Shown piece after piece: positions 49,680 to 59,858 of a DNA stretch of 64,000 nt. The stretch is from Pseudomonas cuatrocienegasensis. Lineage in GTDB: Bacteria > Pseudomonadota > Gammaproteobacteria > Pseudomonadales > Pseudomonadaceae. Below the pieces are notes generated by a model. The model was given only the letters and a program-made list of their open reading frames with translations. It did no database searches and was not told the DNA's origin. The position numbers and the translations under genes are program-made. The stretch is from the NCBI RefSeq assembly GCF_900110925.1, contig NZ_FOFP01000002.1, positions 1-64,000 of the forward strand, read 5' to 3'. Position 1 is the stretch's first letter; each line of letters starts with the position of its first letter.

Positions 49680-51254
49680 ATGCCCAGCCTTTCCCGTGCA
49701 GCCCTGCTCACTTATTTCTGTGCCTGCCTGACAGCTCTCGCGCTGCTCGGTGCGCTTTGGTACGGCATTGGTAAACCGGTTCAGTTGGCGGATGCCGCGA
49801 CACCGACGCACAAACTGCAGTGCGCCTCCTATACGCCGTTCGACAAAGACCAGTCACCCTTCGACCAGCCCCTGCAGATCCGCCCAGAGCGAATGGATGC
49901 GGACCTGGCGCAACTGGCAGAACGCTTTACCTGCCTGCGGACTTACTCGGTTACCGGGCTTGAACCGCTGCCGGAACTGGCACGCAAGCATGGCCTGACC
50001 CTGATGATCGGCGCCTGGGTAAGCCGTAACCCGCAGGATACGGCGATCGAAATCGCCGGAGCGATCAAGGCCGCCAACACTTATCCGGATATCGTCACCC
50101 AGGTGATCGTCGGTAACGAGGCGCTGCTGCGCAAGGAAGTAACCGCTCAGCAACTGGTGGCCTTGATCGAGCAGGTCAAGGCCGCTGTCGCCCAACCGGT
50201 GACTTACGCCGATGTCTGGGAGTTCTGGCTCAAGCATCCCGAAGTCGCCCCTGCAGTGGACTTTCTCACCATTCACCTGTTGCCTTACTGGGAAGACAAT
50301 CCGGCGGGTATCGACAGTGCCCTGCATGAGGTGCAGCAGGTGCGCCAGGTATTCGGTACGCGCTTCGCACCCAAGGACATCCTGATTGGCGAAACCGGCT
50401 GGCCCAGCGAAGGGCGTCAGCGTGAAACCGCGGTGCCGAGCCGCGTCAATCAAGCCACCTTTATTCGTGGCTTCGTTGCCATGGCCGAGGCGAATGGCTG
50501 GCGGTATAACCTGATCGAAGCCTACGACCAGCCGTGGAAGCGCGTCAGCGAGGGTGCGGTGGGCGGTTTCTGGGGGCTTTACGATGCCGATCGCGAGGAT
50601 AAATCGATCCTGGCCGGCCCGGTGTCCAACCTCCCCCACTGGCCGCGCTGGCTGATACTCAGTGCTGCACTCTTCGTGTTGACCCTGGCGCTGGCCGGAC
50701 GTCCCACCTCAGTGCGCAGTGCCTGGCAGACGCCCGCCCTCGCGGCACTGACTGCTGCCAGCATTGGCGTATGGAGTGAACTGGCCTGGGTCACCAGCCG
50801 CTTTGTCGGTGAATGGGCCTGGGCGGCAGCGCTGCTGAGTCTGAACCTGATCGTACTGGCCCACAGCAGCCTCGCCCTGCAGGCCCAGCAGGGCTGGCGC
50901 CAGCGCCTGTACGACTGGTTGCAAGCGCGTGCCGGCTGGTGGTTGCTGGCCGCCGGGTTTGCCGGCGCGGTGATGATGCTCGCACTGGTAGTCGATGCAC
51001 GCTACCGCAGCTTCCCTAGCGCTGCCCTGCTGCTGCCGGCGCTGGTCTACGCCTTGCGCCCAGTCAACGCGGCGCGACGGGAGACTGCGTTGCTGGCTCT
51101 GCTGATCGGTGCAGGAATCCCGTTGCAGCTGTATGTCGAGACCCTGGAAAACCTGCAGGCCCTTGGCTGGGCGCTGGTCAGTGCCATTCTGGTAAGCGCT
51201 TTGTGGCGCAGCTTGCGCAAAGCGCCTTTCACGCCTGTACGCGAGGCGCTCTGA
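49680..51254 (+). CDS. GH17 beta-1,3-glucan glucosyltransferase (membrane-bound)
   Basis: 524 residues. One N-terminal membrane span, then a GH17 barrel (about 40-310) with ASYTPFD, the acid/base Glu in VIVGNEALLR and the nucleophile Glu in ILIGETGWPSEG. The C-terminal 200 residues are about six membrane spans. The architecture recalls Pseudomonas Bgt17-type transferases that rearrange beta-glucans in the periplasm. It may act on cyclic or osmoregulated glucans. Its end overlaps the convergent membrane-protein gene by 26 nt. Confidence 0.85.
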   Translation: MPSLSRAALLTYFCACLTALALLGALWYGIGKPVQLADAATPTHKLQCASYTPFDKDQSPFDQPLQIRPERMDADLAQLAERFTCLRTYSVTGLEPLPELARKHGLTLMIGAWVSRNPQDTAIEIAGAIKAANTYPDIVTQVIVGNEALLRKEVTAQQLVALIEQVKAAVAQPVTYADVWEFWLKHPEVAPAVDFLTIHLLPYWEDNPAGIDSALHEVQQVRQVFGTRFAPKDILIGETGWPSEGRQRETAVPSRVNQATFIRGFVAMAEANGWRYNLIEAYDQPWKRVSEGAVGGFWGLYDADREDKSILAGPVSNLPHWPRWLILSAALFVLTLALAGRPTSVRSAWQTPALAALTAASIGVWSELAWVTSRFVGEWAWAAALLSLNLIVLAHSSLALQAQQGWRQRLYDWLQARAGWWLLAAGFAGAVMMLALVVDARYRSFPSAALLLPALVYALRPVNAARRETALLALLIGAGIPLQLYVETLENLQALGWALVSAILVSALWRSLRKAPFTPVREAL

Positions 51255-51600
51255 CCAGGCGCAACAGCGCCAGTACCACAGCGAACACCGCCATGCTGGC
51301 GGTGTACAGCACCATAGCGGGCAGGCTAGCCAGCAAGGCCGGCACTGCCAGTGCGCGGCCTAACCGGCCTGGCAGGACGAACGCCAACACGGCCAGGACC
51401 AGCGCTGTCCAGGCCAGGACGCGCAAATGGATCAGCCAGCCGAAGGTCGCGCGCACCTGACAGGCCAGCGTAGCGGGGTCAGTCACACACAGACCGACCC
51501 AGCGGTCCTCTTCCATCAAGCCGTAACGCAAGCCATAGCTGGCAGCCAGACACAGGGCGACAGCCACGGACAACAGAATCAGGGACAGACGGCGAGACAT
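51229..51600 (-). CDS. Small membrane protein of unknown function
   Basis: 123 residues from the ATG giving MSRRLSLILLSVAVALC. Three hydrophobic segments: residues about 5-22, LRVLAWTALVLAVLAFVL, and VPALLASLPAMVLYTASMAVFAVVLALL. A short loop between the first two holds RWVGLCVTDPATLACQ with two Cys. I do not recognise the family. Confidence 0.75.
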   Translation of the reverse strand: MSRRLSLILLSVAVALCLAASYGLRYGLMEEDRWVGLCVTDPATLACQVRATFGWLIHLRVLAWTALVLAVLAFVLPGRLGRALAVPALLASLPAMVLYTASMAVFAVVLALLRLVRAPRVQA

Positions 51601-51730
51601 GCGGCACTCCAGGAGCGGAAAAAGTTGCCCAGAGTAAACGCCTGCCCTCATGAAGCAAACCCTCTTGCACGACTTGCTCCGCTTACCTGTGCGGGGCATG
51701 CTCACAGCGCCCACAAACCAAGGACTTACC

Positions 51731-52237
51731 ATGCCTCGCCTCAGCATCCGCCCCGCTACGCCCGACGATGTCGCCCTGATCCTGACATTTATTCAGGAGC
51801 TGGCCGACTACGAGAGACTCAGCGATCAGGTCGTGGCCACACCCGAGCAGTTGCATAACCATCTGTTCGGCACGCGTCCCTTCGCCGAAGTGCTGATCGG
51901 CGAAGTAGATGGCAATCCGAGCGGTTTCGCCCTGTTCTTCCACAACTACTCGACCTTTCTCAGCAAACCGGGTATCTACCTTGAGGATCTGTTCGTGCGC
52001 GAGTCGGCGCGTGGGTCAGGCCTTGGCAAGGCGCTGCTGATCCACTTGGCCGCACTGGCGTTGGCACGGGGCTGTGGCCGCCTGGAATGGTCGGTGCTGG
52101 ACTGGAACGAACCCGCCATCGGCTTCTATGAACGCCTGGGGGCATGTGCCCAGGATGGGTGGACGGTCTATCGACTGACCGGTGAGGCTTTAGAAAATGC
52201 TGGCCAAATGGCACTCCGCTCGCCGGACGCTGTCTGA
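51731..52237 (+). CDS. GNAT-family N-acetyltransferase
   Basis: 168 residues from the ATG giving MPRLSIRPATPDDVALI, with AAGGA upstream. The acetyl-CoA loop is FVRESARGSGLGKALL. Other marks are IYLEDLFV and EWSVLDWNEPAIGFYERLGA, as in diamine (spermidine/spermine) acetyltransferase-like GNATs. The substrate is not settled. Confidence 0.88.
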   Translation: MPRLSIRPATPDDVALILTFIQELADYERLSDQVVATPEQLHNHLFGTRPFAEVLIGEVDGNPSGFALFFHNYSTFLSKPGIYLEDLFVRESARGSGLGKALLIHLAALALARGCGRLEWSVLDWNEPAIGFYERLGACAQDGWTVYRLTGEALENAGQMALRSPDAV

Positions 52238-52283
52238 TTTGCGCTGACCCACCCGTACGCTCCTGTCTCGAAGGGACTTCCCC

Positions 52284-53582
52284 ATGCAGTACTTCTCCCG
52301 TCTCGCCCTGTTGCTCGGCGGCTTGCTACTCGGTACGCCATTATTGGCGGCGGATATCGATGCCGAAACCTATGGCTATCCGATAACCAATCCGTTTGAA
52401 GCGACCATCGCCACGACGCCTCCTGAGCTGCGCCCCACGCTACCGGCCGATGCCGATATTCGTCAGGACGACTATCAGTTACGCCTGCGCCCGGAACGCG
52501 AGTTCGAGCTGCCGGAAAACTTCTGGCCGGTTACCCGTATGCGCTACCGCCTCGCCGAGCAGAAGGGAGAAGCACCGCTTATTTTCCTTATCGCCGGTAC
52601 CGGTGCGCATTACGCCAGTAGCACCAACGAATACCTGAAAAAGCTGTTCTACGGCGCGGGTTACCATGTTGTGCAACTGTCCTCACCGACCAGCTATGAC
52701 TTCATGGCCTCCGCCTCGCGTTTCGCCACACCGGGCCTGAGCAGCGACGATGCCGATGACCTCTACCGTGCCATGCAAGCCGTGCGAGCCAACCATCCAA
52801 GCTTGCAGGTCAGTGACTACTACCTGAGTGGTTACAGCCTGGGCGCCCTGCATGCTGCCTTTGTCAGCAAGCTCGATGAAACCCGGCGTAGCTTCAACTT
52901 CAAGCGCGTACTGCTGCTCAACCCACCGGTGAACCTGTACACCTCGATCAGCAACCTCGACCGCCTGGTGCAGACCCAGGTTGAAGGCATCAGCAACAGC
53001 ACCACCTTCTATGAGTTGGTACTGGGCAAACTGACCCGTTACTTCCGCGAAAAGGGTTACGTCGACATCAACGACGCCCTGCTTTATGACTTTCAGCAAT
53101 CGCCACAGCAGCTCTCCGACGAGCAGATGGCCATGCTGATTGGCACCTCATTCCGCTTTTCCTCCGCCGATATCGCCTTCACTTCGGACCTGATCAACCG
53201 CCGCGGCCTGATCACCCCGGTCAACTACCCGATCGAGCAAGGTACCAGCCTGACACCCTTCTTCGAGCGGGCGCTGCAGTGCGACTTCGACTGCTACATG
53301 ACCGAACAGCTGATCCCCATGTGGCGCGCACGCTATGACGGCGGCACGCTCAACCAGTTGATCAACCAGGTGAGCCTGTATGGTCTCGAGGACTACCTGA
53401 AAACCAGCAGCAAGATCGCCGTGATGCACAACGCCGACGACGTCATTCTCGGCCCAGGCGATATCGGCTTTTTGCGTAATACCTTTGGTGACCGCCTGAC
53501 GCTTTACCCCTTGGGCGGCCATTGCGGCAACCTCAACTATCGCGTCAACAGCGACGCCATGCTGGAGTTCTTCCGTGGCTAA
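52284..53582 (+). CDS. Exported alpha/beta-hydrolase linked to mlaA
   Basis: 432 residues. Signal peptide MQYFSRLALLLGGLLLGTPLLA. Alpha/beta-hydrolase signs are LIFLIAGTGAHYAS (oxyanion strand), YYLSGYSLGALHA with the G-x-S-x-G nucleophile, and a late D-D (NADDVILG) and His (LGGHCGN) for the triad. Its stop overlaps the mlaA start by 8 nt, so the two are co-translated. Placement suggests a role in envelope lipid handling. The substrate is unknown. Confidence 0.85.
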   Translation: MQYFSRLALLLGGLLLGTPLLAADIDAETYGYPITNPFEATIATTPPELRPTLPADADIRQDDYQLRLRPEREFELPENFWPVTRMRYRLAEQKGEAPLIFLIAGTGAHYASSTNEYLKKLFYGAGYHVVQLSSPTSYDFMASASRFATPGLSSDDADDLYRAMQAVRANHPSLQVSDYYLSGYSLGALHAAFVSKLDETRRSFNFKRVLLLNPPVNLYTSISNLDRLVQTQVEGISNSTTFYELVLGKLTRYFREKGYVDINDALLYDFQQSPQQLSDEQMAMLIGTSFRFSSADIAFTSDLINRRGLITPVNYPIEQGTSLTPFFERALQCDFDCYMTEQLIPMWRARYDGGTLNQLINQVSLYGLEDYLKTSSKIAVMHNADDVILGPGDIGFLRNTFGDRLTLYPLGGHCGNLNYRVNSDAMLEFFRG

Positions 53583-54351
53583 GATCGACAAGAAAGCACT
53601 CTGGCTGACCCTGCTACTGGTCAGCGGTTTTGCCCAGGCCGAGCAAGAGGTAGACCCGGACGGCTTCAAGCAGCCGCTGAAGAACCTGACATTCAACCCC
53701 GGCCTTGATCAGCGCGAGTTCGAGCGCTCGACCTTTGGCGCCCTGAATGTCTACGACCCGCTGGAGTCCTGGAACCGCCGCGTCTACCACTTCAACTACC
53801 GCTTTGACGAGTGGGTTTTCTTGCCAGTGGTCGATGGCTATCGCTACGTCACGCCAACCCTGGTGCAGAAAGGCGTGAGTAATTTCTTCAGCAACCTGGG
53901 CGATGTGCCGAACCTGCTCAACAGCTTGCTGCAACTCAAAGGCAAGCGTGCCCTCGATACCACCGGACGCCTGCTGATCAACACCACCCTCGGCGTGGCA
54001 GGCCTGTGGGACCCGGCTACACGCATGGGGCTGATGAAGCAGGATGAAGACTTCGGGCAGACCCTCGGTCACTACGGCGTCGGTGACGGCCCTTACCTGA
54101 TGCTGCCCCTGCTCGGCCCCTCCAACCTGCGCGACACCGGCGGTTTGGTGGTGGATTTCTCTGCCGAAAACCAGGTCAACCTGCTTAATGTGGCCGAGGC
54201 CAGTCGCAACCATCCGGAAATTACCCTGCTGGAAGTGGTCGACCAGCGCTCGACGGTCAACTTCCGCTATGGCCAACTCAACTCGCCGTTCGAGTACGAG
54301 AAGATCCGCTTCTTCTATACCGAATCGCGCAAGCTGCGCATCGCTGATTGA
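53575..54351 (+). CDS. mlaA: MlaA/VacJ outer-membrane lipid asymmetry protein
   Basis: 258 residues, GTG start. Family motifs: YDPLESWNRRVYHFNYRFDEW, NFFSNLGDVPNLLNSLLQ, DTTGRLLINTTLGVAGLWDPA, FGQTLGHYGVGDGPYLMLPLLGPSNLRDTGG. It removes misplaced phospholipids from the outer leaflet, passing them to MlaC. The N-terminus LLLVSGFAQAEQ has a cleavable signal but no lipobox Cys, whereas E. coli MlaA is a lipoprotein. Confidence 0.94.
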   Translation: MAKIDKKALWLTLLLVSGFAQAEQEVDPDGFKQPLKNLTFNPGLDQREFERSTFGALNVYDPLESWNRRVYHFNYRFDEWVFLPVVDGYRYVTPTLVQKGVSNFFSNLGDVPNLLNSLLQLKGKRALDTTGRLLINTTLGVAGLWDPATRMGLMKQDEDFGQTLGHYGVGDGPYLMLPLLGPSNLRDTGGLVVDFSAENQVNLLNVAEASRNHPEITLLEVVDQRSTVNFRYGQLNSPFEYEKIRFFYTESRKLRIAD

Positions 54352-54355
54352 AACC

Positions 54356-54390
54356 TTGACGGCAAGCCGAGCTGATCGGCCTGCCGTCAA
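54356..54390 (+). terminator. Hairpin after mlaA
   Basis: Long imperfect stem ttgacggca...tgccgtcaa, with inner agccga/tcggcc, 4 nt after the mlaA stop. No T-run follows, so it may stabilise the mRNA end rather than terminate on its own. Confidence 0.45.
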
Positions 54391-54484
54391 CTTCGATCCA
54401 TTCGATAGTATTGCCCAGCATTCAGCATCAATTGATCCAACTACCTGGTTTAGGATGGCCTCTGACTGATTCTGGAGGCTTCTC

Positions 54485-55339
54485 ATGAACACCTTGCGCC
54501 ATGTTCTGGCCATACAAGCGGGCCAACCTGCATCCGACGGTGCAGGCGTACGCCTGAATCGGGTGATCGGCGCTGCCGGCCTGGAACGCTTCGATCCCTT
54601 TCTGATGCTCGACGAGTTTTCCAGTGACGACCCGGACGACTACATTGCCGGGTTCCCGTCGCACCCTCACCGCGGCTTCGAGACTGTCACCTATATGCTC
54701 GAAGGGCGCATGCGCCATCAGGATCACCTGGGCAATGTCGGTGAGCTGGAGCCCGGTGGCGTGCAATGGATGACCGCTGCACGCGGCATCATCCACAGCG
54801 AAATGCCCATGCAGGAACAAGGTGCGATGCGTGGCTTTCAGCTGTGGCTGAACCTGCCGGCTCAGGACAAACTCGACGAGCCGGGCTATCGCGATATCCC
54901 CGCGGCGCAGATTCCCGAGGTACGCACCCAGCACGGCGTCACGGCGCGCGTCATCGCCGGGCACTTCGACGATGGCCAAGAGTCCATCGCCGGTGCCGTG
55001 CAGCGCCCATACACCGAGCCGCAGCTGTTCGATCTGCAGATGAGTGCCGGCAGCCAGTTGGCCCCACGTCTGGCCCAGGGTCTGCGGGTCATGCTCTACG
55101 TCTACGAAGGCCAGTTGCAATTACCCGGTCACCACGCCCAAGCGATTCCCGCAGGGCGTCTGGTACGGCTGTCCGACAGTGGCGAGTTGCACCTGGCCAG
55201 TAGCGAAGGTGCACGCGTGCTGCTGATTGCCGGGCGCCCGCTGCACGAGCCCATCGTGCAGTACGGCCCCTTTGTGATGAACACCCGCGAAGAAGTGGAA
55301 CAGGCGCTGCGGGATTTCCGCGATGGGGTGTTGGCCTGA
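54485..55339 (+). CDS. Pirin family protein
   Basis: 284 residues, GGAGG seven bases before the ATG. The bicupin signature is plain: FPSHPHRGFETVTYMLEGRMRHQDHLGN with metal-binding His residues, MTAARGIIHSE with His/Glu, and a C-terminal pirin domain (PYTEPQLFDLQ...LLIAGRPLHEPIVQYGPFVMNT). Bacterial pirins include quercetinases and pyruvate-dehydrogenase modulators. The activity here cannot be told. Confidence 0.92.
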   Translation: MNTLRHVLAIQAGQPASDGAGVRLNRVIGAAGLERFDPFLMLDEFSSDDPDDYIAGFPSHPHRGFETVTYMLEGRMRHQDHLGNVGELEPGGVQWMTAARGIIHSEMPMQEQGAMRGFQLWLNLPAQDKLDEPGYRDIPAAQIPEVRTQHGVTARVIAGHFDDGQESIAGAVQRPYTEPQLFDLQMSAGSQLAPRLAQGLRVMLYVYEGQLQLPGHHAQAIPAGRLVRLSDSGELHLASSEGARVLLIAGRPLHEPIVQYGPFVMNTREEVEQALRDFRDGVLA

Positions 55340-55353
55340 AGGCCGACCCCAAA

Positions 55354-55677
55354 TTAACGCGCGTAGCGGCGATAAAGCCCTGGCGGAATGGCGGTACTGT
55401 CAGTCGCCTGCCAGGGCCCGGTGGCCTGGGTGGACCAGTACCAGCCGCTATCCCAGCGGTAATAGGTGCGCTCGCGGTAGAACAGATCCGGGTAGCCGTC
55501 GATCACATACACCGTCAATGCCCCATCCCAATGGCTCTGCACGCCGGGCGGCGGGGCAAAGCGCGGATGCGACTTGCTTGCGGGCGGCACAGGTACCTCA
55601 GGCGTCGGAGCCTGCACTGCGCAGCCGGCAACCCCGAGCAGGGTAGCAATCAGTACAAGCGCCTTGGCAGAGGTCAT
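55354..55677 (-). CDS. Small lipoprotein coupled to ccmI
   Basis: 107 residues. Lipoprotein signal with lipobox V-A-G-C at about residue 19. Then a Pro-rich stretch and a compact domain [39 protein letters not shown], ending [11 protein letters not shown]. The Y-x-x-W aromatic pattern resembles YXWGXW-type lipoproteins. Its ATG overlaps the ccmI stop by 4 nt, which makes it the last gene of the ccm operon. Function unknown. Confidence 0.8.
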   Translation of the reverse strand: MTSAKALVLIATLLGVAGCAVQAPTPEVPVPPASKSHPRFAPPPGVQSHWDGALTVYVIDGYPDLFYRERTYYRWDSGWYWSTQATGPWQATDSTAIPPGLYRRYAR

Positions 55678-56873
55678 GGTGTGTCTGCTGTATCAATGAT
55701 CAAGGTCGGTGCCTGGCCCGCATCGCTGGCCAGGGGCTCACTGCGGCCGACCCACTCGCCGCGGGTCGCATCGCCACTGCGCGAAATACGCGCCACCAGT
55801 TCGACCTGGGGAAAGCCGGACAGTTTCAACTGCGGCATCATCGCATCGGCATCCGACAGGCTGACCTCGGCCGGCAGTTCGGCGACACTCAGGCGCTTGA
55901 CCGCCAGCGGCATCGGCGGGCCGGACAGTGCGCGGGCGAAGACAAACACACTGTCACCCGGCTGCACCTGCGCACGCACGGCATCACCCAACTCGACCCG
56001 CACCCGCAGCGCGGCCGCTTCGGCCTGCGGAGCTTGCTCGGCCGACGCTGGAGCCAAGCGTTCACGGGCACGGGCAATGCCGCCCTGAATCGCCATGCGC
56101 GAAGGGTCCTGCTCCGGCAGCGCAGCGACCAACTGCTCCCAGTAGTCGATGGCCGCGGCAAACTGCTCGCTTTCGTAAGCCACGATCCCCAGCAGGCCGA
56201 GACTGGTCACTTCTGCCGGGTCGGCCTTCAGCGCCTCATCGGTCAGGGCCTTCAGCTGCGGCGTCCATTGCTTGTCGCCAGCGAAATACAGCGCCTGCGC
56301 CCACTGCCCCAGCAATTCGGGCTCACGCCCTGCCAGGGCGACGGCTTTCTCGAAGGCGCTGGCCGCTTCGGCGGAACGCTCCTGAGCCATATAGGTGCGA
56401 CCGAGGAAATACCAGCCTTCGGCGGACTCCGGGTTGCTCTTCACCGACTCTTCCAGACGCGCCGTCATTTCCTCGATCGACTTCGGCTGGGCAGCCAGGG
56501 TTTGCGCCCGCTCGACCTGATCAATCGCCCCCCAATGCATGTACAGGCCATAGCCAAGCAGCGGCATGGCCAGCGCCACGATCAGCGGAACGGTGGCCCC
56601 CAGCACGCCCACACGCGCTTTGCTCTCGGCGCCCTCGGTGTCGGCCAACAGTTCACGGGCCGCTTCATCACGCCCGCTGGTGTATTGCGCCTCGCTGAGC
56701 ACACCGGCATCGCGCTGGCTTTGCAGCTCGCGCAGGCGCTCCTGGTAAAGGGTCACGTTGAGGGCGGTACGGTCTTCCTCAGCCTGGACACCGCGCCCAC
56801 GCACCACAGGAAGCAACAGAAACGCCAGGGCTGTCAGCAACAGCAAACCGGCGCACAACCAGAATTCGATCAT
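55674..56873 (-). CDS. ccmI: Cytochrome c maturation protein CcmI
   Basis: 399 residues. Two membrane spans at the N-terminus ([18 protein letters not shown] and [23 protein letters not shown]) with a Leu-zipper-like loop between ([18 protein letters not shown]). TPR repeats follow (about 130-280, [28 protein letters not shown]), then a periplasmic C-terminal domain. It brings apocytochrome c to the CcmF/H heme ligation complex. Confidence 0.93.
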   Translation of the reverse strand: MIEFWLCAGLLLLTALAFLLLPVVRGRGVQAEEDRTALNVTLYQERLRELQSQRDAGVLSEAQYTSGRDEAARELLADTEGAESKARVGVLGATVPLIVALAMPLLGYGLYMHWGAIDQVERAQTLAAQPKSIEEMTARLEESVKSNPESAEGWYFLGRTYMAQERSAEAASAFEKAVALAGREPELLGQWAQALYFAGDKQWTPQLKALTDEALKADPAEVTSLGLLGIVAYESEQFAAAIDYWEQLVAALPEQDPSRMAIQGGIARARERLAPASAEQAPQAEAAALRVRVELGDAVRAQVQPGDSVFVFARALSGPPMPLAVKRLSVAELPAEVSLSDADAMMPQLKLSGFPQVELVARISRSGDATRGEWVGRSEPLASDAGQAPTLIIDTADTP

Positions 56874-57355
56874 CAGTCTTTCTTATCCGAAGGCGTGGGA
56901 TTGAGCAGCGAGGCCAGGCGATCCTGTTCATCCTGCGACAGGCCAACGTCTACTTCGCCGCGGGCACGACGGCGACGCAGCACGATGACCCCGAGCAGCA
57001 CAAAACCGCCGAGCAGTAAGGCACCCGGGCCGTACCAGAGCAGTAGAGTGCGTGCCGTGACTGGCGGCTTGTAGAGCACGAAGTCGCCATAGCGCGAGAC
57101 CAGGTAATCGATGATCTGCGCATCACTCTGCCCTTCTTCGAGCTTGGCGTAGACCTGAGCACGCAGGTCCATGGCAATGGGCGCATCGGAGTCGGCAATG
57201 TTCTGGTTCTGACACTTGGGGCAGCGCAGCTCTTCGACCAGGGTGCGATAACGCTGGCGATCAGCCTCGCTGGCGAACTCGAACGTATCGATTGCCGCAT
57301 GCGCCACACCGAGCGCGGCCAAGCCAAGCAGCAGGGCTGCTGCAAAACGCTTCAT
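56873..57355 (-). CDS. ccmH: Cytochrome c maturation protein CcmH
   Basis: 160 residues. Signal peptide, then the redox motif [23 protein letters not shown], with the CxxC that reduces apocytochrome heme-binding cysteines. One membrane span near residue 110 ([23 protein letters not shown]) and a charged tail. Overlaps ccmI by one base and ccmG by 4 nt. Confidence 0.95.
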   Translation of the reverse strand: MKRFAAALLLGLAALGVAHAAIDTFEFASEADRQRYRTLVEELRCPKCQNQNIADSDAPIAMDLRAQVYAKLEEGQSDAQIIDYLVSRYGDFVLYKPPVTARTLLLWYGPGALLLGGFVLLGVIVLRRRRARGEVDVGLSQDEQDRLASLLNPTPSDKKD

Positions 57356-57888
57356 GGGGTGACCTCATCGACCAGCGCCTGATACAGCGGCGCCAGTTTC
57401 TCGCGCCAGACCCGCTCGTCAATCACGCCGACGAACTTGTGGCGAATGATGCCGTCCTTGTCGATCAGGAAGGTTTCCGGCGCGCCGTACACCCCCAGAT
57501 CCAGCCCCAGAGAGCCGCGGGCATCCTCGATATTCAACTGATAGGGGTCGTGAAACTCGGCCAGCCACTTACGGGCGCTGGCGTTGTCATCCTTGTAATT
57601 CACCCCGTAGATGCGCACCCCGGCTTCGGCCAGCTTGTTCAGCACTGGATGCTCCACCCGGCAAGCAACACACCAGGTTGCCCAGACATTGACCAAGGCG
57701 GGCTGGCCGATGATGTCGCGCTGGGTCAGGGTCCGATCACCCTCCACCGCTGGCAGGGAGAATGCCGGAAAGGGTTTATCGATCAGCGCCGACGGCAGCT
57801 CGGACGGGTCCATAAACAGGCCACGGTAGAGAAACACTGCCACACCGAGAAACAGCACCAGGGGCAGCAGCAGAATCAGGCGTCTCAT
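57352..57888 (-). CDS. ccmG: Thiol:disulfide interchange protein CcmG/DsbE
   Basis: 178 residues. An N-terminal membrane anchor (LILLLPLVLFLGVAVFLY), then a thioredoxin fold with the active site NVWATWCVACRVEHP (WCxxC), and GVYGAPETFLIDKDG carrying the cis-Pro region. It donates electrons to CcmH and apocytochrome c. Overlaps ccmF by 4 nt. Confidence 0.96.
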   Translation of the reverse strand: MRRLILLLPLVLFLGVAVFLYRGLFMDPSELPSALIDKPFPAFSLPAVEGDRTLTQRDIIGQPALVNVWATWCVACRVEHPVLNKLAEAGVRIYGVNYKDDNASARKWLAEFHDPYQLNIEDARGSLGLDLGVYGAPETFLIDKDGIIRHKFVGVIDERVWREKLAPLYQALVDEVTP

Positions 57889-59858
57889 GCGCGTGCCCCC
57901 TCAAGGTTAAGCGCGTCACGCACCCGTGTGCGCACCTTCATGCGGTAGCGTTTGTCTGCCGCGGCCAGCAGCCCGCCGAAGCCCATCAGCAAGGCACCGA
58001 ACCAGATCCAACGGACAAACGGTTTGATATGCACGCGCACCGCCCAGGCACCGTTATCCAGCGGCTCGCCAAGGGCGACGAACAGGTCACGGGTGATGCC
58101 GGCATCGATGCCAGCCTCGGTCATCATCGACTGCTGCACGGTGTACAAGCGCTTCTCGGGGTGCAGCACGGCAATCTGCCGACCGTCTTCGAGGATCCGC
58201 ACGGTGCCTTTGTCCGAGGTGAAGTTGGGCCCTTCATGGTGCTCGGCACCTTCAAATACGAAGCTGTAGCCACCAATATCCACCGAGTCACCCGGTGCCA
58301 TGCGCATATCGCGCTCGAAGCTGCCAAGGCTGGTCAGCACCACACCCAGGGCGCAAATGGCCATACCCAAATGCGCCATCTGCATGCCCCAGTAGCTGCG
58401 CGTCAGGCTCGGCAAGCCTTTGCGCAAACCTTTATGGCGCGTCTTGTCGTGAATATCGCGCACACCCGCCAACACCACCCACCCTGCCAGCAACCAGACG
58501 GCCAAGGCAGCCCAGTGGAAGTCTCCAGCCAACAGGGTCGCGACCACGGCCAGCGCCACACTGGCGATCAGCACCGGGCTGAGCATGCCGAGCAGCCAGC
58601 GCACTGGCGTGTCCTTCCAGCGCACCAGCACGCCTACGCCAATCATGGCCATCAGCAGGCCCATCAGCGGCACGAACAGCGCGTTGAAGTATGGCGGGCC
58701 GACGGACAGCTTGGTCCCGCTCAAGGCATCGAGCGCCAGCGGGTAGAGCGTGCCGAGCAGAATCATCGCCGCCGCCACCACGAGAATCAGGTTATTGACC
58801 AGCAACAGTGTCTCGCGCGACCACAGGGCAAAGCCCACCTGGCTTTTTACGATAGGTGCACGCAAGGCGAACAGCGCCAGCGAGCTACCGACCACAATCA
58901 GCAGGAAGGCGAGAATAAACACGCCACGCTCGGGATCGCTGGCGAACGCATGCACCGAGGTCAGCACGCCGGAGCGCACCAGGAAGGTCCCGAGCAGGCT
59001 CAGGCTGAAGGCGGCAATCGCCAGCAGCACGGTCCAGCTCTTGAACACCCCACGCTTCTCGGTCACGGCCAGGGAGTGGATCAGCGCGGTGCCAACCAGC
59101 CAGGGCATGAAGGAAGCGTTTTCCACCGGGTCCCAGAACCACCAGCCGCCCCAGCCGAGCTCGTAATAGGCCCACCAGGAGCCCAGGGCGATACCGATGC
59201 CGAGGAAGGCCCAGGCCACCGTGGTCCAGGGCCGCGACCAGCGCGCCCAGGCCGCATCCAGCTTGCCGCCGAGCAGTGCGGCAATGGCAAAGGCGAAGGC
59301 GACCGAGAAGCCCACGTAGCCCATATAGAGCATCGGCGGGTGGACGATCAGGCCAAAGTCCTGCAACAGCGGATTGAGGTCGCGGCCATCCACCGGGGTG
59401 TTGAACAGCAGACGCTCGAAGGGGTTGGAAGTGACGATCAGAAACAGCAGGAAGCCGATGCTGATCATGCCCATCACACCCAGCACCCGCGCCAGCATCT
59501 CCTCGGGCAACTGCCGCGAGAAGATCGCCACTGCAAAAGTCCAGCCGGCCAGGATCAAGCCCCAGAGCAGCAGCGAGCCTTCATGGGCACCCCATACGGC
59601 GCTGAACTTGTAGTACCAGGGCAAGGCACTGTTGGAGTTGTTGGCCACATAGGCCACGGAGAAATCGTCGACCATAAAGGCATAGGTCAGGCAGGCAAAG
59701 GAGAACAGCAGGAAGCTGAACTGCCCCCAGGCCGCCGGCTGCGCCAGGCCCATCCACTGCCGGTCGCCACGCCAGGCGCCGATCATCGGCAGGGTCGCCT
59801 GTACCAGCGCCATGCACAGCGCCAGGATCATCGCCAGGTGGCCGAGTTCGGGAATCAT
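57885..59858 (-). CDS. ccmF: Heme lyase subunit CcmF
   Basis: 657 residues, a polytopic membrane protein. The WWD heme-handling motif is [19 protein letters not shown]. Other conserved parts are [33 protein letters not shown] and a periplasmic domain near 530-600 ([17 protein letters not shown]). With CcmH and CcmI it attaches heme from CcmE to apocytochrome c. Confidence 0.97.
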   Translation of the reverse strand: MIPELGHLAMILALCMALVQATLPMIGAWRGDRQWMGLAQPAAWGQFSFLLFSFACLTYAFMVDDFSVAYVANNSNSALPWYYKFSAVWGAHEGSLLLWGLILAGWTFAVAIFSRQLPEEMLARVLGVMGMISIGFLLFLIVTSNPFERLLFNTPVDGRDLNPLLQDFGLIVHPPMLYMGYVGFSVAFAFAIAALLGGKLDAAWARWSRPWTTVAWAFLGIGIALGSWWAYYELGWGGWWFWDPVENASFMPWLVGTALIHSLAVTEKRGVFKSWTVLLAIAAFSLSLLGTFLVRSGVLTSVHAFASDPERGVFILAFLLIVVGSSLALFALRAPIVKSQVGFALWSRETLLLVNNLILVVAAAMILLGTLYPLALDALSGTKLSVGPPYFNALFVPLMGLLMAMIGVGVLVRWKDTPVRWLLGMLSPVLIASVALAVVATLLAGDFHWAALAVWLLAGWVVLAGVRDIHDKTRHKGLRKGLPSLTRSYWGMQMAHLGMAICALGVVLTSLGSFERDMRMAPGDSVDIGGYSFVFEGAEHHEGPNFTSDKGTVRILEDGRQIAVLHPEKRLYTVQQSMMTEAGIDAGITRDLFVALGEPLDNGAWAVRVHIKPFVRWIWFGALLMGFGGLLAAADKRYRMKVRTRVRDALNLEGARA

